A stretch of DNA of 64,000 bases. Source: Dyella terrae (GTDB taxonomy: Bacteria; Pseudomonadota; Gammaproteobacteria; Xanthomonadales; Rhodanobacteraceae). Of the stretch, positions 28,218 through 36,321 are shown one piece after another. The position numbers and the translations under genes were made by a program. Positions within the stretch are counted from its first letter, which is position 1. Every line of letters starts with the position of its first letter. Under the pieces are notes generated by a model. That model was not told where the DNA came from. It saw only the letters and a list, made by a program, of their open reading frames with translations, and did not search any database. The DNA lies in contig NZ_SIZZ01000001.1 in NCBI RefSeq assembly GCF_004322705.1, forward strand, positions 1,054,001 to 1,118,000, given 5' to 3'.

Positions 28218-29255
28218 ATGACCACTTCTTCCCTGCGCCTGCCGGCGGAATGGGAACCGCAGTCTGCGGTTCTGATCGCCTGGCCGCACGCCGATACCGA
28301 CTGGGCCGACCGCCTGGCCGAGGTGGAAACCACTTATGTGGCCCTGGCTGGCGCCGTGACCCGTTTCCAGCCGCTGATCATCGTGGTGGCCGATGCGGCG
28401 CTTCGCGCCCACGTCGAAGCCCTGTTGCGCGAGGCCAGGGTCGATCTGTCGCGCGTGCGCCTGGTCGAATTGCCCTACGACGACACATGGCTGCGCGACT
28501 CCGGCCCCATCACCCTCAACGACGGCCACGGTGCCTTCCAGCTGACAGATTTCCGCTTCACCGGCTGGGGCGGCAAGTTCGGCGCGGAACAGGATGACGC
28601 GCTGGTCGCGGGCCTGGTGCAGGCCGGCATTTTTGGCCAGGCCGGCCACAAGCGTATCGATTGGGCGCTGGAAGGCGGCGGCATCGAGAGCGACGGCGAA
28701 GGCACGGTGCTGACGACGTGGAAGTGCCTGACCCAGCGCCATCCGGAGCAGTCGCGCGAGGACATGAGCGCGATCCTGCGCGATGGCCTGCACGCCGATC
28801 GCATCCTGTGGCTGGACTACGGCTATCTGGAAGGCGACGACACCGACGCCCATATCGACACGCTGGCCCGCTTCGCACCAGGCCATCGCATCGTGTTCCA
28901 GGCCTGCGACGACGCGAGCGACCCGCACTTCGACGAACTCAAGCGAATGGGCGACGAGCTTGCCGCCCTGCGCACCAGGGACGGCCAGGCTTACACGCTG
29001 TATCCGTTGCCCTGGGCCCAACCGATTCTCGACGAAGGTCGACGCCTCGCCGCGTCCTACGCCAATTACCTGATCGTCAACGGTGCCGTGCTGGTACCGG
29101 CCTATGGCGACAAGGCGGATGACGAAGCCGCGCGCATCATTGGCCAGGCCCATCCGGGCCGCGAAATCGTGCAGGTGCCCTGCCGCCCGCTGATCTGGCA
29201 GAACGGCAGCCTGCATTGCATCACCATGCAGCTGCCAGCCGGCATCGCGCATTGA
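28218..29255 (+). CDS. aguA: Agmatine deiminase
   Basis: Hydrolyses agmatine to N-carbamoylputrescine, the first step of the ADC route to putrescine. 345 residues from the ATG at 28218 (MTTSSLRLPAEWEPQSAVLIAWPH). Family motifs: DTWLRDSGPI, GGGIESDGEGT, the acid DYGYLEGDDTDAHIDT and the C-terminal catalytic Cys in NGSLHCITMQLP. The partner enzyme aguB follows 115 bp downstream on the same strand. Confidence 0.94.
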   Translation: MTTSSLRLPAEWEPQSAVLIAWPHADTDWADRLAEVETTYVALAGAVTRFQPLIIVVADAALRAHVEALLREARVDLSRVRLVELPYDDTWLRDSGPITLNDGHGAFQLTDFRFTGWGGKFGAEQDDALVAGLVQAGIFGQAGHKRIDWALEGGGIESDGEGTVLTTWKCLTQRHPEQSREDMSAILRDGLHADRILWLDYGYLEGDDTDAHIDTLARFAPGHRIVFQACDDASDPHFDELKRMGDELAALRTRDGQAYTLYPLPWAQPILDEGRRLAASYANYLIVNGAVLVPAYGDKADDEAARIIGQAHPGREIVQVPCRPLIWQNGSLHCITMQLPAGIAH

Positions 29256-29370
29256 TTGAAGCCCCTTGCGCCCGCACATCTCGGGCGCATGGACAGGGCC
29301 CTGACGCCCGTCCGCTAGACTCTTCCCCATCCCCATCTCCATCCCTTTGGGGGCGAACAGGAATATCGGC

Positions 29371-30261
29371 ATGACCCGCAAGACTCTCAAAGTTGCGCTG
29401 CTGCAGGAAACCGATCGCGGCAGCCGCGACGCCAATCTCGACGCCATCGAAGCCGGGCTGCGCGAAGCGGCCAAGGCGGGCGTGGAACTGGTGCTGCTGC
29501 AGGAGCTGCACAACGGCCCGTATTTCTGCCAGCACGAGTCGGTGACGGAATTCGACCTTGCTGAAACGATTCCCGGCCCGAGCACCGAGCGTCTGGGCAA
29601 GCTGGCCGAGGAACTCAAGCTGGTGGTCGTCGCCTCGCTGTTCGAGAAGCGCGCGACCGGCCTGTACCACAATACTGCCGTGGTCTTTGATCGTTCGGCG
29701 GCGATCGCGGGCAAATATCGCAAGATGCATATCCCCGACGATCCGGCTTTCTACGAGAAGTTTTACTTCACGCCGGGCGACCTGGGATTCGATCCCATCG
29801 AAACCTCCGTGGGCCGGCTTGGCGTGCTGGTGTGCTGGGATCAGTGGTACCCGGAAGCCGCCCGCCTGATGGCGCTGGCTGGCGCGGACCTGCTGCTCTA
29901 TCCGACCGCCATCGGCTGGGATCCGAACGACGAGCCGTCCGAGAAGGAACGCCAGCGCGAGGCCTGGGTTACCGTCCAGCGCGGCCATGCCGTCGCCAAT
30001 GGCCTGCCGCTGCTGTCGGTCAATCGCACGGGCTATGAGCCGGATGTGTCCGGCGTGGGCGCCGGCATTCAGTTCTGGGGCAGTAGTTTCGTTGCCGGTC
30101 CCCAGGGCGAGTTCCTGGCCCAGGCCGGGACGGAAGGTCGTCAGTTGCTGATCGTGGATGTCGACATGGCGCGTAGCGAGCACGTTCGCCGCATCTGGCC
30201 GTTCCTCCGTGACCGCCGCATCGACGCCTACGGCGATCTGCTGAAGCGTTTCCGCGACTGA
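29371..30261 (+). CDS. aguB: N-carbamoylputrescine amidase
   Basis: Nitrilase-superfamily enzyme that converts N-carbamoylputrescine to putrescine, CO2 and ammonia. 296 residues. The Glu-Lys-Cys triad is visible in LLQELHNG (Glu), KYRKMHIPDD (Lys) and GVLVCWDQWYPEAARLM (Cys). The C-terminal IGWDPNDEPSEKERQREAW and RTGYEPD segments also fit. The ATG at 29371 is chosen over an upstream in-frame start for its fit to family N-termini. It completes the agmatine-to-putrescine pathway with aguA. Confidence 0.94.
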   Translation: MTRKTLKVALLQETDRGSRDANLDAIEAGLREAAKAGVELVLLQELHNGPYFCQHESVTEFDLAETIPGPSTERLGKLAEELKLVVVASLFEKRATGLYHNTAVVFDRSAAIAGKYRKMHIPDDPAFYEKFYFTPGDLGFDPIETSVGRLGVLVCWDQWYPEAARLMALAGADLLLYPTAIGWDPNDEPSEKERQREAWVTVQRGHAVANGLPLLSVNRTGYEPDVSGVGAGIQFWGSSFVAGPQGEFLAQAGTEGRQLLIVDVDMARSEHVRRIWPFLRDRRIDAYGDLLKRFRD

Positions 30262-30329
30262 GCCGAACGAAATTTCCTAAACGGGGTGTCTGATGACACC
30301 CCGGTCTTGCCCGGAACGGCATTGCCCCC

Positions 30330-31601
30330 ATGCAGGACTTTCCACCCCACGATGACGAACGCATGAGCCTGGACGACACGTTGCCTGCCGACACCTTGCC
30401 AGCGGCCCTGCAGGGCCAGCCGATCGAGCGGGTGTTCCGCGATGGCGTGGAGTACGTGGTGCTCGGCACAGCGCACGTGTCGCGTACCAGCGTGGAAGCG
30501 GTCGACGCCCTGCTGGATCTCGAGCATTTCGACGCGGTTGCCGTGGAGCTTTGCCCAAGTCGCGCGCAGGGCATGCGCCATCCCGACGCCATCAAGCAGA
30601 TGGACCTGTTCCAGGTCATCCGCCAGGGCAAGGCCGGCATGGTGGGCGCCAGCCTGGTGCTTTCCTCGTTCCAGAAGCGCCTGGCCGACCAGTACGGCAT
30701 CCAGCCCGGCGCGGAAATGAAGGCGGCCATGGACGGCGCGGACCTGCGCGGCGTTCCGGTGTGGCTGGTTGATCGCGAAGTCGGCACGACGCTCAAGCGC
30801 GCATGGCGCGGCGTAAGTTTCATGCAGCGCTTTGGCCTGTTGGGTGGCCTGATTGCCAGTGTCTTCGAACGCGAGAACATCGAAGAGCAGGAGATCGAAA
30901 AGCTCAAGCAGGGCGACATGCTGGAGAGTGCATTCGGCGAGTTTGCCCGCGACTCCGCACCGCTTTACCAGGCACTGATCGCCGAACGTGACGCCTACAT
31001 GGCGGCGCGCCTGCGCGAGGAGGCAAAACGCTCAGGATTTGCCGAGCAGCGTCGCGTCCTGGTGGTCATCGGCGCGGGCCATCTCAAAGGAATGTGCGAA
31101 GCCCTGCGTTCGCAGCAGGACGATCCGGCAACGCTCGCTGCGGAGCTCGCGAAGTCGCCTCCCAAGTCAAAGTGGCCGAAGTACCTGGCGATCGGCCTGG
31201 TGCTGGCCGTGTTCGCCGCCATTGCTTTTGCGTTTCATCGCAATGCGGCGCTCGGGGCTCAGGCACTGCGCGACTGGGTGATGTGGACAGCGGGCCTCTC
31301 GGCCCTGGGCGCCATCGTCGCAGGCGGCCATCCGCTGAGCGTGCTTGCGGCCGCCATTGCCGGACCGATCAAGCCATTCCGCCCCGGCATTCCTTCCGGC
31401 GGCATCAGCGCGATGGTCGAGGCCTGGGTGCGCAAGCCGCGCGTGGCGGACTTCGACACGTTGCGCGACGACATCGGTCACTGGCGCGGCTGGTGGCGCA
31501 ATCGCATCGCCCGCACGCTGCTGAATTTCTTCCTCGTATGCATCGGCACGGTGGCCGCTGAGTACATCGCGGGCATCCACATCTTCAAAAGCCTGTTCTG
31601 A
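30330..31601 (+). CDS. TraB/PrgY family membrane protein
   Basis: 423-residue protein of the TraB/PrgY group. The soluble part has the conserved GTAHVSRTSVEAV, VELCPSRAQGM, WLVDREVGTTLKRAW and VVIGAGHLKGM (the Tiki/TraB superfamily core). The C-terminal 160 residues have about four membrane segments (YLAIGLVLAVFAAIAFAF, PLSVLAAAIAGPI and others). PrgY degrades or sequesters a peptide pheromone in enterococci, but the bacterial role here is unknown. The first ATG (30330) or the ATG at 30363 could be the start. Confidence 0.82.
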   Translation: MQDFPPHDDERMSLDDTLPADTLPAALQGQPIERVFRDGVEYVVLGTAHVSRTSVEAVDALLDLEHFDAVAVELCPSRAQGMRHPDAIKQMDLFQVIRQGKAGMVGASLVLSSFQKRLADQYGIQPGAEMKAAMDGADLRGVPVWLVDREVGTTLKRAWRGVSFMQRFGLLGGLIASVFERENIEEQEIEKLKQGDMLESAFGEFARDSAPLYQALIAERDAYMAARLREEAKRSGFAEQRRVLVVIGAGHLKGMCEALRSQQDDPATLAAELAKSPPKSKWPKYLAIGLVLAVFAAIAFAFHRNAALGAQALRDWVMWTAGLSALGAIVAGGHPLSVLAAAIAGPIKPFRPGIPSGGISAMVEAWVRKPRVADFDTLRDDIGHWRGWWRNRIARTLLNFFLVCIGTVAAEYIAGIHIFKSLF

Positions 31602-31627
31602 TCCTGCAGGGTCCGGCTGGCTGGCTT

Positions 31628-31656
31628 ACATCGCCCCGTCCTTGACGGGGCGATGT
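31628..31656. terminator. Strong hairpin between convergent genes
   Basis: A perfect 13-bp stem (ACATCGCCCCGTC with GACGGGGCGATGT, 3-nt loop) lies between the convergent TraB-like and GH18 genes. Neither side has a U-tract, so it may be a transcription barrier or a structured 3' end, not a classical terminator. Confidence 0.5.
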
Positions 31657-31675
31657 GGTATCTGTTGCCGCAAAC

Positions 31676-32815
31676 TCAGTGACGGAGCGCTTTGTCCATC
31701 ACGTCAAGCAACTCTTCTTGCTTATCGAGGCCCTGCTCCCAGTACATGGCACCGCCGAGCTTGTGCCGCTTCACGTAGTCCATCTTGAGCTTGAGCGACT
31801 GCGGATCTTCGTAGGTCACGAAGGTGCGCGTGCTGGCATTCCAGAGATAGGGCACCTGAGCCCTGGCATCCCAGAAACGCACATAGCCGTTTTTGCCGAT
31901 GAAGTTCGCCTTGAGCTCATCCCAGGTGGGTGCAGAGAGGAATCTGCCGTACTTCTGCTGCAGGCCGTTGTGTGTCGCGGTTACGTCGGTAAATGCGCGA
32001 CCGTAGAACGGCACGCCCAGATTGAGCTTCTTCGCCGGGACGCCTGCATCGAGGAACTGCTTGACCGCCTTGTCTGCGGCGCGATCATTCGCCGGATCCA
32101 GCGCCGAAGGATGCAGCCCCGCGTGATGCCCGGTGGTTGGCGTGAGGCCGTTGTGGAAGTCGTAGGTCATCAAGTTGATCCAGTCGAGCGAGCGCGACAC
32201 ACGCTCGATCTCGATGCCGGCGACGAATTCGCTGTCAGCCGCGGCAATGGTCAGCAGGTAATGACGACCTCCATGCGTGGCACCGAGCTTGTCCAGTCGC
32301 GCGCGCAGCGCTTCGAGCATCAGACTGAAATTGCGCTTGTCTTCAGGGCGATGACTGATGTTGTCGCCGGGGAGCGTTGGGTATTCCCAATCGATGTCGA
32401 TGCCGTCGAGGTCGTACTTCTCTATGAGCTGCGCGCCGTCGTCGGCAAACCTGGTGCGCGAGGCGTCAGTCAGGGCAGCCTCGGAGAAATGATCCGCGCC
32501 CCAACCGCCCACGGACACCACGATCTTCAGCTGCGGGTTGATCTTGCGAAGCGCCGTCAGCGCCGCGAGGGATTCAGCGGCGTTGGGGCTCTGCAGCACG
32601 ATGTCGCCCTTGGGATCGAGCGTCGCAAAGGCGTAATTGATCACGTCCAGCTTGTTTGCGCTGATGGGCGGCAGCGGCCTGGCGTCGGCCACGTAGCCGA
32701 CGATCCGGTAAGGGTGCGCTGGCGCGCCGGCCGGCTGGGCCTGAGCGGCGCCCGCAAGCATTGCAAATACCAGCCAAGCCAAGGCCTTCCGGCCCGTTCG
32801 GATCAGTTTCTGCAT
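31676..32815 (-). CDS. Secreted glycosyl hydrolase family 18 (chitinase-like)
   Basis: 379 residues from the ATG at 32815, whose AGAGGA ribosome site is at proper spacing. Signal peptide (KALAWLVFAMLAGAAQAQP). The GH18 barrel has VSVGGWG and the catalytic DxxDxDxE motif DGIDIDWEYP, plus LMTYDFHNG, GVPFYGRAF and GGAMYWEQ. It should cleave beta-1,4-N-acetylglucosamine polymers such as chitin or chitooligosaccharides in the periplasm or outside the cell. No carbohydrate-binding module is evident. Confidence 0.9.
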   Translation of the reverse strand: MQKLIRTGRKALAWLVFAMLAGAAQAQPAGAPAHPYRIVGYVADARPLPPISANKLDVINYAFATLDPKGDIVLQSPNAAESLAALTALRKINPQLKIVVSVGGWGADHFSEAALTDASRTRFADDGAQLIEKYDLDGIDIDWEYPTLPGDNISHRPEDKRNFSLMLEALRARLDKLGATHGGRHYLLTIAAADSEFVAGIEIERVSRSLDWINLMTYDFHNGLTPTTGHHAGLHPSALDPANDRAADKAVKQFLDAGVPAKKLNLGVPFYGRAFTDVTATHNGLQQKYGRFLSAPTWDELKANFIGKNGYVRFWDARAQVPYLWNASTRTFVTYEDPQSLKLKMDYVKRHKLGGAMYWEQGLDKQEELLDVMDKALRH

Positions 32816-32880
32816 GGCCATCCTCTTTCGCACAGTCGTGAGGGCCGGGCCCGGTTTTGGGGAGGGCTCGGACGAAAAGT

Positions 32881-32910
32881 TGTTCCTGCTTGGACCCAGA
32901 CACTATACTT
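32881..32910 (+). promoter_or_regulatory. Likely promoter of the cytochrome c genes
   Basis: TTGTTC (32881-32886) is followed 18 bp later by TATACT (32905-32910), five of six matches to the -10 consensus. Transcription would begin about 40 bp before the first cytochrome start. The gap is shared with the divergent GH18 gene. Confidence 0.6.
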
Positions 32911-32957
32911 CCGCGACTTACCGCCATGTACCCGCCGGAATCGTGGGAATGATCTCG

Positions 32958-33281
32958 ATGAATCGACTGCAACTGCTCGGCCTGACCGTCGCCGCCGCAC
33001 TACTCGTCACTGGCAACGCTCATGCCGCAGGCGACAAGGCCGCTGGCCGCAAACTCGTGTACACCTGCAACGGCTGCCACGGCGTGCCAGGTTACGAGAA
33101 CGCCTACCCGCGCTACCCGGTGCCGAAGATCGCCGGCCAGAATGAGCAGTACATCGTCAATGCGCTGCATGGCTACAAGAGCGGCGACCGCACCCACCCG
33201 ACCATGGTGGCTCAGGCGCAGAGTCTGTCCGACAAGGACATCGAAGACATCGCCGCCTATCTCTCCAGCCTTACCAAGTAA
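32958..33281 (+). CDS. Small monohaem cytochrome c (class I)
   Basis: Periplasmic electron carrier of 107 residues. Signal peptide (MNRLQLLGLTVAAALLVTGNAHA), one haem-binding CNGCH and a downstream Met region (THPTMVAQAQSLSDKDIEDIAAYLSSL) typical of cytochromes c553/c4. The ATG at 32958 is preferred over 32949 because GGGAA is then at correct spacing. A similar cytochrome follows 21 bp downstream, and the two together resemble a split dihaem c4. Confidence 0.88.
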   Translation: MNRLQLLGLTVAAALLVTGNAHAAGDKAAGRKLVYTCNGCHGVPGYENAYPRYPVPKIAGQNEQYIVNALHGYKSGDRTHPTMVAQAQSLSDKDIEDIAAYLSSLTK

Positions 33282-33302
33282 GCCGCCAAGGATCTCACCC
33301 GC

Positions 33303-33656
33303 ATGAATCGCGCTCTTACCCTGATTTCATTCGGCGCCATCCTGGCGTTCGCTTCCACCCAGTCCATGGCCTCGGGCAACATCGAAGCCGGCAAGAACAA
33401 GGCCGCCACGTGCTTTGCCTGCCACGGCACCGACGGCAATGCGGTTGATCCGCAGTACCCGCGACTGGCGGGTCAGTACAACGTGTACCTGCAGCAGGTG
33501 CTGCATGAGTACAAGGACGGCCACCGCAACAACGCCATCATGAAGGGCTTTGTCGCCACGCTGTCCGAGCAGGACATCGAAGACGTCGCGGCTTACTTCT
33601 CGAGCCTGCCGACCAAGCTCGATACGCTCAACGGTCATATCCAGGGCGACAAGTAA
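33303..33656 (+). CDS. Small monohaem cytochrome c (class I), second
   Basis: 117 residues: signal peptide (LISFGAILAFASTQSMAS), CFACH haem site and YPRLAGQYNVYLQQVLHEYKDGHRNNAIMKGFVATLSEQDIEDVAAYFSSL. This matches the cytochrome c4/c553 type with a Met ligand near the C-terminus. Strongly paralogous to the preceding gene and presumably co-transcribed with it. Confidence 0.88.
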   Translation: MNRALTLISFGAILAFASTQSMASGNIEAGKNKAATCFACHGTDGNAVDPQYPRLAGQYNVYLQQVLHEYKDGHRNNAIMKGFVATLSEQDIEDVAAYFSSLPTKLDTLNGHIQGDK

Positions 33657-33675
33657 TTCGTCCAGCCCGGATGCG

Positions 33676-33703
33676 AAAAGCCCGCCGATCGGCGGGCTTT
33701 TTT
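33676..33703. terminator. Bidirectional terminator, cytochrome c and nfuA
   Basis: A palindromic stem (AAAAGCCCGCC with GGCGGGCTTTT) is followed by T's on the plus strand and has an A-run on the other side, so it can serve both convergent genes. Confidence 0.9.
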
Positions 33704-33722
33704 GTGGGCGACTTCGTGGTGC

Positions 33723-34331
33723 TCAGCCCAGCGCGGACTGTCCTTCTTTCTTGCGGTAGTAGGGATTTTCGCCGCCCTGGTGATCCGTAACATCGCGTAC
33801 CTCGGTAATCTCCGGCACGCGCTCGCGCAGGGTCTTCTCCACGCCGTGCTTGAGCGTGACATCGACCATGCCGCACCCGTGGCAACCCCCGCCGAACTGA
33901 AGAAGCACCACGCCGTCCGCACTCACTTCAAGCAACGTGATCCGGCCACCATGGGAAGCGACGCGTGGATTCACTTCCGCCTCAAGCACATAGCGCACGC
34001 GCTCGACCAGGCCAGACTCCAGGCCCGGCAGTTCGCCCTTGATGCGTGGGGCGCTGATATTGAGCTGGCCACCGGTCAGATTGGGCTCGTAGTCGATGCT
34101 GGCACCGTCCAGCCACGAGGCGCTGTTGCCGTCGATGTGGAACAGAAAGCCCTCGCACTCGACCGTCCATTCGTTGCCGGAGAGCTCGTTGGGCTCACAG
34201 AATTCGAGTTCGCAATTGGCTGCAGGCGTACCCGGCGAGGTTACTGACAAGCGAATGCTCAGCCCCTCGATGCCTTGCTGGGAAAGAAGGCGCAGGAAGT
34301 GTTGCTGCGCGCGTTCGGAAATGTCGATCAT
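33723..34331 (-). CDS. nfuA: Iron-sulfur carrier NfuA
   Basis: Scaffold or carrier for 4Fe-4S clusters, 202 residues. The N-terminal degenerate A-type domain (MIDISERAQQHFLRLLSQQGIEGLSIRLSV) lacks ligand Cys, and the C-terminal Nfu domain has the cluster motif GGGCHGCGMVDVTLKHGVEKTL. The ATG at 34331 has GGAGCAGGC upstream. It ends close to the terminator shared with the cytochrome genes. Confidence 0.93.
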   Translation of the reverse strand: MIDISERAQQHFLRLLSQQGIEGLSIRLSVTSPGTPAANCELEFCEPNELSGNEWTVECEGFLFHIDGNSASWLDGASIDYEPNLTGGQLNISAPRIKGELPGLESGLVERVRYVLEAEVNPRVASHGGRITLLEVSADGVVLLQFGGGCHGCGMVDVTLKHGVEKTLRERVPEITEVRDVTDHQGGENPYYRKKEGQSALG

Positions 34332-34478
34332 GCCTGCTCCACGTCTGATCCAGGTGCCGTCTGACTCCGGCGACCGAAACAGCACCATTTTAGTCCTATT
34401 TCGGCAAACGATCCATCGCTTTACTTTTTATCGGGCAACTTCGACCCTTGCGACCTTTGCCTCGCTCCAGGAACTGCC

Positions 34479-34820
34479 ATGACGATCGCCGACCTCGCCA
34501 ACCAGCATTGCATCCCGCGCAAGGGCCCCGAAAACGCGCTCAATGCCACCCAGGTCAAGGCACTGCTGGCCGAGCTTCCGGGCTGGACTGTGACGGCCGA
34601 TGGCAAGGCGATGGTCAAGGACTTCAAGTTCAAGGATTTTCACCACACGCTGGGCTTCATCAATGCGGTGGGATTCATGGCCAACCAGGAAGATCACCAT
34701 CCGGACCTGGAGGCGGGTTACGGCCACTGCCAGGTGCTGTGGTCCACGCACGATGTCGGCGGTCTCTCGTTGAATGACTTCATCTGCGCCGCGCGCGTCG
34801 AAACCCTCCTCGCCCACTGA
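34479..34820 (+). CDS. phhB: 4a-hydroxytetrahydrobiopterin dehydratase
   Basis: Pterin-4a-carbinolamine dehydratase, 113 residues. Conserved LLAELPGWTVTADGKAMVKDFKFKDFHHTLGFINAVGFMANQEDHHPDLEAGYGHCQVLWSTHDVGGLSLNDF contains the catalytic His pair (EDHHPD) and the late His. It regenerates the pterin cofactor of phenylalanine hydroxylase, which is not in this window. A membrane protein gene follows 22 bp downstream. Confidence 0.9.
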   Translation: MTIADLANQHCIPRKGPENALNATQVKALLAELPGWTVTADGKAMVKDFKFKDFHHTLGFINAVGFMANQEDHHPDLEAGYGHCQVLWSTHDVGGLSLNDFICAARVETLLAH

Positions 34821-34842
34821 TCGCCCCTTACCCGCAGCCCGC

Positions 34843-36321
34843 ATGACCGACACCTCCACACGCCGCTGGCTTATCGCGGCAAGCTGCGTGGCGGCCGTGC
34901 TGGCGTGCCTGTGGCTGCTGGGTTGGATCGGCAGGGAAACCACGCGCGCGCATCTCCTGCACGAGGCCGAGCATCGTCTTTGGGTCGCTGAGTACGGTGA
35001 CCCCTTGTGGTCGTGGGAGCTGCGTAAGCCACGCGACCTGGTGGCGCAGAAAATCTTCGGCCATGTGCAGCTGTCGACCGATGACGAAGGCCTGCTTGCC
35101 ACCTCGACCGATGGCTCGGCATTTGAAGTGGGCTTGCCTGTTCGCTCGCCCATGGACGTCGCGCACTGGCCGCTGCTGCAGGTTGTCCTGCATGTCTCAG
35201 CACCGACGCAGGTGCGAGTCCTCTGGCAGGTTGATCGCACCGCCGCCATCTGCACCTCCGATCAGTCCTACGACGTCGATGCCGATGAACCGATGCTTGC
35301 CATCCCCCTGGACGACGTCACGGGCAGACAAGCCGATGGCAGCGCCTGCCCACGCCCGACGGTGATCGCCTGGCTGCTTCGGTTACGGATGACGATGCCC
35401 GCCCAGGCCAGCGTCGCCTTTCGTCGCGCAGCGCTGATCACGCGCGCCCCGCCCGTCACGCCGAGCCAGCCCGCCAGCGCCTCCGGGATGAAGCCGGGCG
35501 ACATGCTGGCGCTACCTCCGCTGGCGCGCGTCCATCTCGATGGGCGACAGGGAGCCAATGACTGGCTGGCCACGCGTGATCGCCTCCTGCCCCGGGCGCC
35601 CTCGGCCGTCATCACCGTCGATGGCGATCATGCGCAGCCCGCCCCGGCGGAAGGTCACCTGGAACACGGGGCTGCTGCGCTCTGCGCCGCTTATCTGGCC
35701 GTGCTGGCCTGGCTCGCATGGCGTCCCCGTCCCCGATGGGAACTTCCGGCCATCCTCTTCGGCTTGCTTTGGCTGATCGCCGGGCTGCAATGGGGCACGG
35801 ACTTCGCCCGACCTGCCGCACTCGCCTTTCTGGCTGCCGTGCTCTTCGCGGCCTGGCGAGGCTGGCGGACACGGCCGCATCCCTGGCGCTGGCTCGGATC
35901 GTCATTTCCGGCATGGCTGTCACCGCTGGCACTGGTGCCGGTGGCCGTATTGCTCGCCTGGCTGGAAGGATCCGGATGGACGGCGCCCCTGTGGCGGCAC
36001 GCCCTGACCTACCTCGGCTGGGCCGCGCTACAACAGTGGCTGATGCTGGCCGTGGTGCTGCCACGCGCCGAGGCGTGGCGAACACCGAAGCCGGTGGCCT
36101 GGATTGCCACCGCCCTGGTCTTTGCCCTGCTGCACACCCCCAATGGGGCGGTCATGCAGCTGTGCTTCCTGGCTGAGCTGGCCTGGGCGGCGTGCTTCCT
36201 GCGCTGGCGCAGCATCCTGCCCATCGCCGTCGCACACGCGCTGTGCGCCCTGATCGTTGAGGCGGGCCTGACCGGCGGACTAATCCGCTCGCTCGAGGTC
36301 AGCGCGCGCTTTTTCCTTTAG
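34843..36321 (+). CDS. CPBP/CAAX-protease-like membrane protein, degenerate motif
   Basis: About 492 residues. An N-terminal membrane segment (RWLIAASCVAAVLACLWLLGW) precedes a large extracytoplasmic domain of about 240 residues, and the C-terminal half has six or more membrane segments. The last 100 residues resemble the CPBP (CAAX protease and bacteriocin processing) family: ALQQWLMLAVVLPRAEAWR, FALLHTPNG and LPIAVAHALCALIVEAG. The family's catalytic EExxxR is QQ here, and the final HxxxN/B has Ala, so the protein may be an inactive homologue. It ends in a 23-bp convergent overlap with rluC. Confidence 0.65.
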   Translation: MTDTSTRRWLIAASCVAAVLACLWLLGWIGRETTRAHLLHEAEHRLWVAEYGDPLWSWELRKPRDLVAQKIFGHVQLSTDDEGLLATSTDGSAFEVGLPVRSPMDVAHWPLLQVVLHVSAPTQVRVLWQVDRTAAICTSDQSYDVDADEPMLAIPLDDVTGRQADGSACPRPTVIAWLLRLRMTMPAQASVAFRRAALITRAPPVTPSQPASASGMKPGDMLALPPLARVHLDGRQGANDWLATRDRLLPRAPSAVITVDGDHAQPAPAEGHLEHGAAALCAAYLAVLAWLAWRPRPRWELPAILFGLLWLIAGLQWGTDFARPAALAFLAAVLFAAWRGWRTRPHPWRWLGSSFPAWLSPLALVPVAVLLAWLEGSGWTAPLWRHALTYLGWAALQQWLMLAVVLPRAEAWRTPKPVAWIATALVFALLHTPNGAVMQLCFLAELAWAACFLRWRSILPIAVAHALCALIVEAGLTGGLIRSLEVSARFFL

